Below, in pieces: positions 27,549 through 37,159 of a DNA stretch of 64,000 nt. Each line of letters starts with the position of its first letter. The stretch's first letter is position 1. The notes under the pieces were generated by a model. The model was given only the letters and a program-made list of their open reading frames with translations, was not told where the DNA came from and searched no databases. This DNA is from CAVQAH01 sp963784195. GTDB lineage: Bacteria > Acidobacteriota > Vicinamibacteria > Vicinamibacterales > 2-12-FULL-66-21. Position numbers and translations under genes: made by a program. Location of the stretch: NCBI GenBank assembly GCA_963784195.1, contig CAWARA010000031.1, positions 1 to 64,000 of the forward strand, read 5' to 3'.

Positions 27549-28991
27549 ATGCCGGTTCGCTTATCCTCAGACGAGCGAATGGGTTCCTTATCGCCAGCCG
27601 ACATTCGAGCCATGCTGCGGGCCGACGCCGTCGGCATCGTCCTGGGGCTGCTGCTGCTCACTGCAGGCCTGGTCACGGTGATCTACTCGGCTCTGGCGCG
27701 CCGCCGGGCCGTTTCGCTCATCTGGCTGGGAATTTTCGGGTTTCTGTACGGCCTGCGTCTGCTCGCACGTGCCGACAGTTTCCGTCTCGCCTTCGAACTC
27801 CCTTCGGCGGTCTGGGAGTACATCGCCGCGGTAATCACCTACACCGTTCCAATTCCCATCCTGCTGTTCATACGCGGGTTCGTGCCCATCTGGCGGCGAT
27901 TCACGACCTTCGCGGCGGTCGCTCTAGTCGTATTCGCGGTCTATGCCATCGCCTCCGACTTCAGCCGGCAGCGTCCGTTTTCGGCGGAAACACCGAACAA
28001 CATCATCGCGATCGGCCTTCTCGGCGTGCTGGTAGCCTTGTTCTTCCGGCCGGGCCTCACGCCGTCGCGCGACCTGACCATCGCTCGTGTCGGCGTCATG
28101 GCGGTGGTGCTCACCGCGGTCGCCGATAACCTCCGCGGCATGAAAGTCGTGGGGTTTCCTGGTCCAGAAGTCGAGCCGTTCGGTTTCACGGTGCTGGTCG
28201 TGTGTCTTGGTACGCTGGCAGCTTCACGCATGCTTCGCGAGGGGCGCCGCCTCGTGGCGCTCGACAAGGAACTCAGCATTGCCCGCCAGATTCAATCCTC
28301 CATCCTTCCTCAGGCGATGCCAAAGGTCGACGCGCTGGCACTGGCCGCGCGGTATCGGCCGATGACGGCGGTCGCAGGAGATTTCTACGACTTCGTGCAG
28401 ATTGACGAACAGCGTCTCGGCGTGCTCGTGGCAGACGTGTCGGGACACGGAGTTCCCGCCGCCATGATTGCATCGATGGTCAAGGTTGCGTTGGCGGCGC
28501 AGCAATCGCAGGCGGACCGGCCGTCAGCCGTGATGGCAGGGATGAACGAAGCGTTGTTCGGGCGGCTCGCGGGACAGTACGTCACCGCCTCGTATTTGTT
28601 CATCGATGCACGCGCTGGCCTGATCCGGTACGCCGCCGCTGGTCATCCGCCCATGTTTCGTCTGAGCCGCCGCAGCCTGGAAGTCCACGAGATCGAGAAG
28701 AACGGGCTGGCTCTGGGGTTCTTCCCGGCGGTGACGTACGAGGAAGTGGAGCAGCCGCTCGAGGCTGGGGACCGGTTTCTCCTGTACACCGACGGCATGA
28801 TCGAGGCGGAGAACGCAGCCGAGGATTTTTTCGGCGCGGAACGGGTCAAGCATGCCGTAGCCGCGGACGCCGCGTTGTCGCCCGATGCGGCGGCGGATGC
28901 GCTGCTCGACACCATGAACGCATGGTCGGGACGGCCAGCGACCGACGATCTCACGATCGTGCTGGTCGACTGGCAGCCCGCGACTGTGTAG
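27549..28991 (+). CDS. membrane-anchored SpoIIE/RsbU-type serine phosphatase
   Basis: From ATG 27549 (or 27579) the product has six to eight transmembrane segments in residues 1-230 (VGIVLGLLLLTAGLVTVIY is the first), a signalling linker (LDKELSIARQIQSSILPQ) and a PP2C-type phosphatase domain with MTAVAGDFYDFVQID, LVADVSGHGVPAAM, YAAAGHPPMF, FLLYTDGMIE and DDLTIVLV. These carry the metal-binding Asp residues. Such proteins dephosphorylate anti-sigma-factor antagonists in response to envelope or stress cues. No antagonist or anti-sigma gene is adjacent. The gene is intact. Confidence 0.9.
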   Translation: MPVRLSSDERMGSLSPADIRAMLRADAVGIVLGLLLLTAGLVTVIYSALARRRAVSLIWLGIFGFLYGLRLLARADSFRLAFELPSAVWEYIAAVITYTVPIPILLFIRGFVPIWRRFTTFAAVALVVFAVYAIASDFSRQRPFSAETPNNIIAIGLLGVLVALFFRPGLTPSRDLTIARVGVMAVVLTAVADNLRGMKVVGFPGPEVEPFGFTVLVVCLGTLAASRMLREGRRLVALDKELSIARQIQSSILPQAMPKVDALALAARYRPMTAVAGDFYDFVQIDEQRLGVLVADVSGHGVPAAMIASMVKVALAAQQSQADRPSAVMAGMNEALFGRLAGQYVTASYLFIDARAGLIRYAAAGHPPMFRLSRRSLEVHEIEKNGLALGFFPAVTYEEVEQPLEAGDRFLLYTDGMIEAENAAEDFFGAERVKHAVAADAALSPDAAADALLDTMNAWSGRPATDDLTIVLVDWQPATV

Positions 28992-29022
28992 ATCTGCCTT
29001 CAATGACCACACGCGAGGACGC

Positions 29023-30127
29023 ATGACCGTCGTCAGGATTCTGATCGTCGCGCTTCTCTGCATAGTCATCGTCGAGCCCACGAGTGACATCGCTGGCGGC
29101 ACAGACGATTCCACCGAAACTCATTCTGATCACGCTTGATGGCGCGCGAATCGAAGAGATGTTTGGTGGCCTGGATGTCACGGCGCTGCGGTCGACGATG
29201 AGGCAGAACCAGAAAGTCGAGGGGCAGCCAGTCTACGGCCGCTTCTGGGCTGAGACGCCGGAGCAGCGCAGGGAGAAGCTGATGCCCTTTTTCTGGGGCA
29301 CGCTGATGCGCGAGCACGGATCGATTGCCGGAAACGTGCGGATAGGGAGCGCCGTGACGTTGACGAACCGCCATCGGTTCTCGTATCCGGGCTACGCGGA
29401 GATTCTGCTTGGCGAGGCTCATGACGAGGTCATCGCCAGCAACGATCCGGTGAGGATTCCCTACGTCACCTTGCTCGAGGAGCTGAAGCGCTCGCTGCGC
29501 CTGCCGCAATCCGGCGTGGCCGTGTTTACGTCGTGGGACGTCTTCAGCGCGATCGTCGAGCACGAAGAAGGCGCGCTCACGGTCAACGACGGATTTCGCG
29601 CGTTCGATCATCCAGATCCCCAGATCAGGCAATTGAGCGAGTTGCAGTTCCAGACCCCGACCCCGTGGGAAGCCGTACGGCACGACGTGTATACGTTCAG
29701 GTTCGCGATGGCCCATCTGAAGACTGCACGGCCGCAGGTGATGTATCTCGCGCTCGGCGAAACCGACGACTGGGCCCACGACGGCCGGTACGACCGTGTC
29801 CTCGAGGCCTACGCGCGCACGGACGAGCAGCTGCGGGAGCTCTGGACGTGGCTGCAGAGCGACGACGAGTATCGGGGCCGCACGCATATTCTGATGACGA
29901 CCGATCACGGTCGCGGACGCACCGGCCAGGATTGGCGCAATCACGGCGCCGACGTCGAGGGAGCGCAGGACGTCTGGATCGCGTTCGTGTCGCCGGACAT
30001 GCCGCGCCGTGGAGAGTGGCGCGAGCACCCGGCACTGCGGTCGAATCAGATCGCCGCTACGCTTGCCGGATGGATGGGCCTGGATTGGGCCGCCCTTCGG
30101 CCGGCGGCGGGACGTGCCATTCGCTGA
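29023..30127 (+). CDS. secreted alkaline-phosphatase/phosphodiesterase superfamily protein, one frameshift
   Basis: The first frame from ATG 29023 gives a signal peptide (VVRILIVALLCIVIVEPTS). A frame change near 29085 leads into LILITLDGARIEEMF, in which the Asp and the following residues match the metal and nucleophile region of the alkaline phosphatase superfamily. Further motifs are PGYAEILLG, YLALGETDDWAHDGRYDRVL and MTTDHGRGRTGQDWRNHG, where Asp and His residues complete the two-metal site. Length is about 365 residues. It probably cleaves phosphodiesters in the periplasm; the substrate is unknown. Confidence 0.82.
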
Positions 30128-30137
30128 ACGGCGAGGC

Positions 30138-30680
30138 TCAGCCCGCCGCCTTCGCCATGTCGAGCAGCGTCGTCACCGTGCGCCAGTTGCGGGCAGTGGC
30201 AGCGACGCCAAGCAGCTGTTCGACGCGCGTACCGAGCTTCGATATGCCAAACCCATCCGGCGTGTAGAGGTAGAAGACCTTTCCCTTCAACGAAAAGTTC
30301 TCGGTTCGCGTTTTCAGGGATTCGGCCGCTTGGAGATCAGGTTTCGTCGGCGGCTCCGCGAGAAAGAACAAATGAAGGCTCTTGGGATTTTCATGTGCCT
30401 GCGGAAACGGATTGCCGGCCGCGGCGCGTTCGAGCTCGGCTCGCGTCAGGATCAGCACCCGCGGCTCGAATCCATGGCTCTTCGAGACCCCGGCGGTGAT
30501 CCGTCTGCACAACGTCGGCATGTCGGTGACGGCGCTGCGGAAGATGACGTTGCCGCTCTGGATGTAGGTCTGCACATCTTTGCAGCCGTTCTTCTCGATC
30601 AGGGCCTTGAGGTCCTTCATCGGCAGCTTGTGTTTGCCGCCGACGTTGATGCCGCGAATCAGAGCAATGCAGGTATTCAT
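30138..30680 (-). CDS. DUF1697 family protein
   Basis: A 180-residue intact product with the diagnostic DUF1697 start (CIALIRGINVGGKHKLPMKD), the segment DVQTYIQSGNVIFRS, and the C-terminal VEQLLGVAATARNWRTVTTL. Members are small cytoplasmic proteins of unknown function. The gene converges on the phosphodiesterase gene and stands alone. Confidence 0.92.
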   Translation of the reverse strand: MNTCIALIRGINVGGKHKLPMKDLKALIEKNGCKDVQTYIQSGNVIFRSAVTDMPTLCRRITAGVSKSHGFEPRVLILTRAELERAAAGNPFPQAHENPKSLHLFFLAEPPTKPDLQAAESLKTRTENFSLKGKVFYLYTPDGFGISKLGTRVEQLLGVAATARNWRTVTTLLDMAKAAG

Positions 30681-30893
30681 GTTTCGCAGGAGGCTGCGTT
30701 AACGGGGACAAGGACTTTGAAGAACGTCCCGGGCCGATCCTGGGAATTCTCGTCCAAGGAGTAAGGGTTGACACGCCTGGACGGCGAAACAAAGGCAAAT
30801 GCCCAAGCGTTGTTTACAGAGTGTTTACATCACGGTCCTACCGGAATGCGATAGAACTGACGTTCCTAGCAACCGACTGTTCACGGATACTCA

Positions 30894-31118
30894 ATGCAGA
30901 TGTTCTCGAAAGAACTGACTCAGGCCGGCCACACCACCCGATTTACGGTAACCGAGGCGGGGCCGCTCGGATGGGAAGTCAAGGTCGAGCAGGACAGCCG
31001 GGTGGTCAGACAGGTGTGCTATACCGACTGGCACCGCGTCGAACGAGCGCTGATGCGGCTGACCCACCAAGTGGTCAAGTTGGAAGAGCAAGGCTGGCGC
31101 GAACTGTCCCGCGCGTAG
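30894..31118 (+). CDS. small hypothetical protein
   Basis: A 74-residue protein (MQMFSKELTQAGHTTRFTVT at the start, RLTHQVVKLEEQGWRELSRA at the end) predicted to be a small alpha/beta domain. No family recognised and no Cys or membrane segment. Its stop abuts the stop of the convergent PhoB-like gene at 31119. Confidence 0.5.
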   Translation: MQMFSKELTQAGHTTRFTVTEAGPLGWEVKVEQDSRVVRQVCYTDWHRVERALMRLTHQVVKLEEQGWRELSRA

Positions 31119-31868
31119 CTACTCCACGAACCGGTAGCCCAGGCCGACGACCGTTTCAATCTGATTGCCGGCCGGGCCCAGCTTGGCGCGAAGCCGGCCG
31201 ACGTGTACGTCAACCGATCGCGTTTCGATGAAGCGATCGTACCCCCACACCCGCTCGAGCAGACGATCCCGCGAGAGCACGCGATTCCGGTTTTCTACCA
31301 GGAATTTCAGGAGTTCGTACTCGCGGCGAGTCAGTCGAATCGGGTTGCCGTCGACAGATATGGAGACGGCATCGAAATCGGCGACGAGGTGTTCGCCCTT
31401 GTAGACCTGCGCGACGGTGCCGGCAGCGCCCTGTTGCTTGCGCCGGAGCACCGCTCGCACCCGGGCCGCCAGCTCTCGCAAGCTGAACGGCTTGGTCACA
31501 TAGTCGTCTGCGCCGAGATCCAGTCCGGTGACGCGATCCGACTCTGCCGTTCGCGCCGTCAGCATGATGATCGGGATGTTTGCGGTCGCCGGGCGGCCTC
31601 GCAGGATGCGGCAGACTTCAGTGCCGCTCAACACCGGAAGATTCAGGTCCAATATGACGAGGTCCGGGGGCGTGTCGGTCACGGCTCTCAGCGCCGCGTC
31701 GCCGCTCGATACGATCTCGACCTTCCCATCGCCGGATCGCTCCAGGGCATGCTTGATCAGCCCCGCGATATCCTGCTCGTCTTCCACCACCAAAACCCGC
31801 GGTGCCCGGCTCACGGATGAGGCTCCGGCAGCCGGTTGCGGGGTCGTTTCATTAACACGTGTCTCCAT
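31119..31868 (-). CDS. OmpR/PhoB-family response regulator
   Basis: The receiver domain (VLVVEDEQDIAGLIKHAL, LVILDLNLPVLSGTEVC with the phospho-Asp, MLTARTAESDRVTGLDLGAD and the Lys in YVTKPFSLREL) is followed by a winged-helix output domain (TRREYELLKFLVENRNRVLS, ERVWGYDRFIETRSVDVHVG, ETVVGLGYRF). It most resembles PhoB-type regulators. No sensor kinase is adjacent, so it is an orphan here. Seven GGTTCA repeats lie 74-154 bases upstream. The pst operon 15 kb away would be a natural target if it is a true PhoB, but that is inference. Confidence 0.9.
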   Translation of the reverse strand: METRVNETTPQPAAGASSVSRAPRVLVVEDEQDIAGLIKHALERSGDGKVEIVSSGDAALRAVTDTPPDLVILDLNLPVLSGTEVCRILRGRPATANIPIIMLTARTAESDRVTGLDLGADDYVTKPFSLRELAARVRAVLRRKQQGAAGTVAQVYKGEHLVADFDAVSISVDGNPIRLTRREYELLKFLVENRNRVLSRDRLLERVWGYDRFIETRSVDVHVGRLRAKLGPAGNQIETVVGLGYRFVE

Positions 31869-31941
31869 GCGTCACCGTCCAAGAGAGTACCGGCCGGCGG
31901 TTTCCGCAAGGTGACAGAGGAGTTAATTGTGGGTTACGACG

Positions 31942-32021
31942 GTTCACACGGGGTTCAGGACGGGGGTTCAGACGAGGGTTCAGGACGGGGGTTCACGACG
32001 AAGGTTCACGACGAAGGTTCA
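31942..32021 (+). repeat. seven GGTTCA repeats at 11-13 bp spacing upstream of the PhoB-like gene
   Basis: GTTCA begins at 31942, 31953, 31966, 31978, 31991, 32004 and 32017; each is preceded by G. The last units are a perfect 13-bp repeat (GGTTCACGACGAA). It lies in the leader region of the response regulator gene. It could be an iterated operator or an intergenic minisatellite. Confidence 0.8.
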
Positions 32022-32225
32022 GGGCAGGGGCCGTTACGAACGCTCGGGTGAAACTGGGCGGCGTTTTTGACGCGCGGGACGGCCTGAGCCAGGATTCCGC
32101 CGATGTGGCGTTGACAGCCGCGGAATTCAGACCCTGTGGAATCGCGGACGCGAGATGAGCACGATTGAGGCGCGAGCTCGCTCGGGAGGGCGGACGACGT
32201 CAGCCGGTCGGCCTGAAGGTGCGGC

Positions 32226-33241
32226 AGGAGGCACGGGAGCGCGGTCATCGCGCCCTCCGTACAAGGTTGGGTACTGCCACACCTCATCGCATGGGTGGAA
32301 AGCCGCGGCGTCAACGCGTCGCCGATTCGCCGGCTCTTCGGGCGGACGAGGCTCATGGATCCGAACGTTCGCGTCCCCGAGGCTGTGACCGAGAAGGCGT
32401 GGCGACTCGCCGCGACCCTTACATGCGACGAAGCTCTCGGCATCCATCTCGCCGAGTCGCTCCCGCGCGGCGCGCTCGACCTCGTAGAGTACGCCCTGCG
32501 ATCGAGCCCCTCTCTTGGGAAAGGGCTCGACCGTCTGGCGCGTTATGGGCGTCTGCTGAGCGATCGCGTGGCGGCGCGGACACACGCCAAGGGAGCAAGC
32601 CTGTTGTTTCTGGTCCACGACAGCGCCACGACGCCGTTGCACCCGGCACGAGCAGAATTTGCGCTGGCAGTGGCGCTCAAGCTGGCGCGTGACAGTACGG
32701 GAGCGGACATCACACCGGTCCGCGTGTGCTTCGCTCATCCTGCACCGGACAACATTGCGGAGCATCGGCGGTTCTTCAAGGCACGTGTTCGGTTTGCCGC
32801 CGGTTCGAGCTCGATGAGCCTCAGCGCATCCGATGCGTCACGTCCAATGCGCGACGCCGATGCGGCACTCGCGGGGATTATCCGCCGCCGGCTCGAGGAC
32901 GCGCTGGGAGATCGAGACCGGTCGAGCGCCGGCGCAATGAGCTCACGCGTCCGCCGCTACTGGTAGAGCATCTGGGGCAGTCGGTCCTGACGCTTGACGC
33001 AGTCGCCACAGCGCTTGCGGTCAGCCGGCGGACGCTGACCCGCCGTCTGGCCGAGGAGCGCGCGTCATTCCGCCATATTCTCGATGAGGTGCGAAGTGAT
33101 TTCGCGCGCGCCTTGCTTCAGGATCGCAGCCTGAGCATCGGCGACATCGCGTTCTTTCTGCAGTATTCCGAACCTGCGGCGTTCCACCGATCGTTCCGGC
33201 GGTGGACCGGTCTGACGCCACAGGCGTTCAGAGAGGCCTGA
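32226..33241 (+). CDS. AraC-family regulator with arabinose-binding-like N-terminal domain, frameshifted
   Basis: The first part (VQGWVLPHLIAWVESRGVNA, ALGIHLAESLPRGALDLVEY, LDRLARYGRLLSDRV) matches the N-terminal ligand domain of OruR/AraC-type regulators. Frame changes near 32900 lead into LVEHLGQSVLTLDAVATAL and the AraC helix-turn-helix (VSRRTLTRRLAEERASFRHI, then YSEPAAFHRSFRRWTGLTPQ), stopping at 33241. The length is normal, about 335 residues. The start is uncertain (32217-32250) because a frame change may also lie there. The regulon is unknown; the next gene downstream is an IS scar. Confidence 0.75.
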
Positions 33242-33248
33242 CCGCTCT

Positions 33249-33383
33249 CACCAAATCCACCAGATTTCGGAGCAATTCGCTCCGGGGCACTCCCACTGAC
33301 TCCTCGCGCCAGAGGCAGCCGAATCTGGCCTGCCCGGTTATCAACGAGATCGGGGGGAGTTCACTACCCTTATCGGTGATGAC
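33249..33383. repeat. direct repeat copy 1 (about 130 bp) flanking IS3 scar
   Basis: This copy and the one at 33765-33897 share about four bases in five, including GACTCCTCGCGCCAGAGG and GGGGGGAGTTCACTACCC. Both end with CTTATCGGTG. They flank a degenerate IS3 fragment. Confidence 0.75.
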
Positions 33384-33561
33384 CAAGACATGAGATCGAT
33401 CGGATCGACGTGCGGATGCTGACCTATCGCCAGCTCTGTGAGTGGTTCGCGCTCTACACGAACCTCGGCTGTGACTCTCGCGCAGAGGGCATGTGCATCG
33501 TGTTCGAGATGAACATGACTGCACCGGAGGCCGACACGGAGGCGCCTCATCACAAGGCGGC

Positions 33562-33735
33562 GTAAAAGTAATCTTTCCATTTATTTCGGACAATCTCCTG
33601 GAGGATGTGGCGATCTCATCGCGCAGCGACCGCAGCTTGCGTAGCTCCTGGACACCCATCCCGGCGAACTGTTTCTTCCAGCGATAAAAACGGCTGCTCG
33701 CTCACGCCGAGCCGCCGGTCACTCGATTTTCACCA
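33562..33735 (-). mobile_element. IS3-family OrfA remnant
   Basis: The minus strand encodes FYRWKKQFAGMGVQELRKLR, followed after an internal deletion and shift by HILQEIVRNKWKDYFYAAL and a stop. This is the helix-turn-helix and leucine-zipper end of an IS3-family OrfA (the usual text is a variant of FYRWKKxFGGMxxxExRxLR). The upstream end fits LGVSEQPFYRWKK only if one T is removed from a run of five, a homopolymer frameshift. OrfB is absent. The copy is a scar. Confidence 0.7.
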
Positions 33736-33764
33736 TTCTCGCGTACCGGTTTGCCGGTTTTGGG

Positions 33765-33897
33765 TCACCAAACCGCCGCCAGATTCCGGAGCGATACGCT
33801 CGGGCGCATCTCGATTGACTCCTCGCGCCAGAGGGAGCCGAATCTGGCTCGCCCGGTTATCGCGGGATCGGGGGGAGTTCACTACCCTTATCGGTGC
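33765..33897. repeat. direct repeat copy 2 (about 130 bp) flanking IS3 scar
   Basis: Second copy of the repeat at 33249-33383, with the cores GACTCCTCGCGCCAGAGG and GGGGGGAGTTCACTACCC identical to the first. It lies upstream (in minus-strand sense) of the OrfA remnant and 145 bases before the next secreted-protein gene. Confidence 0.75.
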
Positions 33898-34041
33898 CGC
33901 CAATTTGTCAATACCGACCAAAGAAGGTCGAACGGAACGCGCAAGTGCTTGGTCAGGTGATCGTCGCACGTCTGTTCAGCTCTTCTGGATTTCTCAATCC
34001 TGGCGCAATCAACTACCCACAACTCCGGAGGATCACATCAG

Positions 34042-35357
34042 ATGAAGCGAATCGCACTCGGTCGCATTTCGACCATCGTGGCGACGGTGTTCGTCGCCGC
34101 AGGACTGGCCGCATCAGCCTCTGCCGCTCCTAGCGGCTCGTGCCCCAGTCTCAACCAGAACCTCAAGACCTACAGCAACGTAGGGGCTTTTTTCACGAAC
34201 AGCGGCGATACGACTACATACACGTTCTTCTCGGCGACGACCGCAAAATCCGCAGAACGGAGTGCCGGGCCTGGTCAAGTACTGCGTCTATCCGGACCCG
34301 GCCGGGGAGCCCACCGAGCACGAACCGTGGCTGCGGAGGGTGCGAACGGGGAGCCTCTGGATCTCCGGAGAGGACGCTTCCAACTTCATGTTCGGGCGGC
34401 CGTCCGGCAACAAGAGCAACATTCCGCTCGACGGGAAGACAGTGACAATGGGCACCGCGACCTGGGGCACGGACGCGCCGACCGACCAGACCATTCTTCT
34501 CCACATCGCCGACAGCACAGTGTGCAAGGCCCTTTACGGCGGCAATCCGAGTGACCTGCTTCGTCCTACCGAGTCCGGCGTTGTTATCAGCTTGCGACAC
34601 GGGCGACACAAGGCTCGCCTACAACGCGATGCCGTTCGGGGTGATCAATTGTTCAAAGCCCTCTCTCGGCTTCGAGGCTACGCAAACCAATGAGTTCGGA
34701 GACGAAGTGGGGCTAGGGGCTAGCGCCGGCGGAAAGACAGTCGACTCGTTGAGCGTGCTGTTCGCGAGTTATGCATGCGAGACCAGTGGGCACTGGAACA
34801 CCGGCGACTGCGTGACAACCCCGGGGGCTACTTTCGAGATGACGTCCGATAATCCGATCACAGCGACGATCTACGCGGGGGACACCTGCACAGCAGACGG
34901 ATGTACCCAGGGGCGTTGATCGCAACGTCTGTGCCCCAGACCTTCAACATCCCGTACCGGCCTTCAGCCGACCCCTCTTGCAGGTGCGGGCGGTGGTTCA
35001 ACCCTCTCGGCAACGGTGGCGCGGGTGCCTGCCAGAACTCAATCTCTACGGTGCTCACGTTCACCTTCCCGCCAGGAACGACGATTCCCACTGACGTGAC
35101 TAACGTGATCTGGACGGTGCAATTCAACACAAGTACCTCGGGTTACACTCCGCGCTTCCTGCAGTCCTGCACCGGTGCGGCCCCTGGTTGCCCGTACGAC
35201 TCACTTAACGTCGGAGTGATGAGCTTCCCCGGGGCGCCATATGCCGGAATCGACGTCAACGAGGGTGTGGCTTTCAGGAGCTTTGCCGGCCAGCTGCTCA
35301 CGTCGGAGCTGGACTGGACGGGTCTTCAGGCCGCTGGGGGCGATCACAATCAAATAG
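34042..35357 (+). CDS. secreted surface protein of the NEFGDEV type, frameshifted
   Basis: From ATG 34042 (GGAGG upstream) the product has a signal peptide ending SASAAPS. The body contains LGFEATQTNEFGDEVGLGAS, FASYACETSGHWNTGDCVTT, SISTVLTFTFPPGTTIPTDV and WTVQFNTSTSGYTPRFLQSC, and in the last frame closes as RPLGAITIK at 35357. This pattern (an EFGDEV cue, a Cys-rich loop, IYA strands, then a V-I-W-T-V-x-F-N-T strand) recurs in secreted proteins of Actinobacteria and Acidobacteria of unknown function. The frame changes near 34250, 34570, 34610 and 34900. Length is about 435 residues. Confidence 0.65.
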
Positions 35358-36140
35358 GCGTTGAACGAGCGCAGAAAGACAGGGCGGTCGCGGGATTACG
35401 GATCACGAGGCTATCGCCACGTGACCACCGGAGTCTCCGCGGCTGTCCTGCCATGCGAGTCTTGACCCACGCAGGAACCCACCGACGCAACTATGAGTTG
35501 TGAAGAGCACAAGAAAAAAAGGAAAGACGAGGGCGATTTAAGAGCTAGGGCATGACCTCAACGAGCAAAAGCCGGAACCGAGAAGCCTGACCGGCGTCGA
35601 TGCGACGCAGTAATGGGCTACGCTTATCGGCGAGCCGCGGTACCGCAGTTCGGAACGCCTACTGGACGCAGATGGCATTCGGCGGAAGCTTTCGAACAGG
35701 CCGCCGCTGGAAGATTCGCAGTAGGCCTGCGCGTGACATTCGGGAGGTAATGGGCAAGTAGGCGATGCGCGCTTCGGGCCCACCGATGGCAGAACGAGAA
35801 GTCATAGCCGCTCTTCGCCATGAGAACGTAGACATCGGCCTACCGAGTGGGACAGCAACCCTTTGCCCTACGAAAATGGCCCTACTCTTCGCACGGCCGA
35901 GGCCTTGGGCGGTGGATCAAATTTCATGACCGTTAGCCCTCCGTACCCGACTCACTACCGCTCTACCCCGCAGGCAGCACATCTTGCCGCAGGTCGTGAC
36001 GCGCGGCTGGACACGGAGGCACAGCCGATGTTCGAGCATCGGCGTCATCCCTTAGTTGCGCTCGCTAGTGGCCAGGACGGCGTCGAGAAGCCATCGCGAT
36101 ACTCGAGCTGCTCGAAGACCTAAGCGGTGACGCCTGGGCG
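35358..36140. other. 780-bp stretch without recognisable genes
   Basis: No frame has a start signal, a domain I recognise, or codon use like its neighbours. Short open frames on both strands (for example minus 35624-35821) look random. It includes an A-rich patch around 35510-35525 and appears less GC-rich than the surroundings. It may be decayed DNA or hold an unrecognised RNA. Confidence 0.4.
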
Positions 36141-36146
36141 GTCCGA

Positions 36147-36341
36147 TCAGTTGCGGCGCGCCGTGCGCCGTGCCACGCCGGCGACGCTGACGGGCGTCGA
36201 CGGACGCCCGACCTCAGCCTTCACGCTCGTGGCGAGACCGGAGAGGACCGGGATCGAGATCCGGTCACCCAGCTCGATGGCACCCAAGGTGACGATCACG
36301 AACAGCAGCAGCGCGCGTAGTGTTCTGGTGGTGCTCATCAC
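36147..36341 (-). CDS. small secreted protein coupled to DUF2092 gene
   Basis: A 64-residue product with an N-terminal signal segment (TRTLRALLLFVIVTLGAIEL) and a basic C-terminus (SVAGVARRTARRN). Its start overlaps the stop of the DUF2092 gene (TGATG), a sign of translational coupling. Function unknown. The basic Arg/Thr-rich tail may continue if a frameshift is present at the end. Confidence 0.5.
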   Translation of the reverse strand: MMSTTRTLRALLLFVIVTLGAIELGDRISIPVLSGLATSVKAEVGRPSTPVSVAGVARRTARRN

Positions 36342-37159
36342 TTGCCTCCGAGGATGAAATGGCTCGGTAACTCGCCCATGTCCTTTACCTTCTTGAGCTC
36401 GTCGACGCTAATCTGTTTCGCACCGGACGGTGGCTTGAACGCGAAGTCCGGCGTGGCGACCTCGCTGCCGGTCTTCCAGTTCCGAAGCTGGACGGTGTAC
36501 TGCGGCGCGTCGGCGATTCCCGTGGACGTGATGACGTACCGGCACGGACGCGGTCTCGCGCCCTGCGTCACCCAGATCTGCCAATCCACGTCTTTGGCGC
36601 GGAAGGCGAAGTAGTCGCACTCGATGCCGCCGACGACCCCGCTGCCAAGGTCCTTGACGTCCGTCACGTCGGCCGTAATCTCGTCGTGGGCACGGGTGAA
36701 GAACAGATCGGCAGCGGGTAGGGGCCGGTCGTACTTCTTGTGCAGTTCGTTCATCAGGTTGTCCAGCGAGCCGGGCACCTCGACCTGCGTGTAGACGTTC
36801 TTGTTCTTGCCGAACAAGGTGAGCGTCTTGCCATCGAACACGGTCTCCATGTCCACGAACCCGCCCGATCGCGTGGTGCGGATCTTGTCGGGCCGCGCCA
36901 GCGACACTGTTCCCGATGAGGCCAGCTGGAGCTTCTGCCGGTCCTTTGTGACGACTTCGAGGGTCGCGTCGTAGTCGAACGAGATGGACTGCTGCGCGCC
37001 GACATAGTCGGTCATGGCCTTGAAGAGACTCCTGGCCTGTGCCTGGTCGGCCACCGCGGGAGGCGAACTCGCCATCCACGCCGTCAGCACCAGCAACAAT
37101 GCCGACGCTGCCGAGAGCGTAAGTTTCGGTTGTCGTGCCATACGGCCCTCCAGCTTCAT
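36338..37159 (-). CDS. DUF2092 family exported protein
   Basis: From the start at 37159 (or 37141) the product has a signal peptide (LTLSAASALLLVLTAWMASS, cut after VADQ) and the DUF2092 body: ISFDYDATLEVVTKDRQKLQ, VSLARPDKIRTTRSGGFVDM, KTLTLFGKNKNVYTQVEVPG, DWQIWVTQGARPRPCRYVIT, and FKPPSGAKQI. The fold resembles the outer-membrane lipoprotein carrier LolA/LolB, which suggests lipid binding in the periplasm, but function is not established. The gene is intact and coupled to the small secreted gene downstream. Confidence 0.9.
   Translation of the reverse strand: MKLEGRMARQPKLTLSAASALLLVLTAWMASSPPAVADQAQARSLFKAMTDYVGAQQSISFDYDATLEVVTKDRQKLQLASSGTVSLARPDKIRTTRSGGFVDMETVFDGKTLTLFGKNKNVYTQVEVPGSLDNLMNELHKKYDRPLPAADLFFTRAHDEITADVTDVKDLGSGVVGGIECDYFAFRAKDVDWQIWVTQGARPRPCRYVITSTGIADAPQYTVQLRNWKTGSEVATPDFAFKPPSGAKQISVDELKKVKDMGELPSHFILGGK

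Noticed and set aside
33416..33565. Small plus-strand frame (MLTYRQLCEWFALYTNLGC at its start) between the direct repeats
   Set aside because: It looks coding-like and slightly like phage tail chaperones, but it has no ribosome binding site, lies inside the IS scar and could not be assigned.
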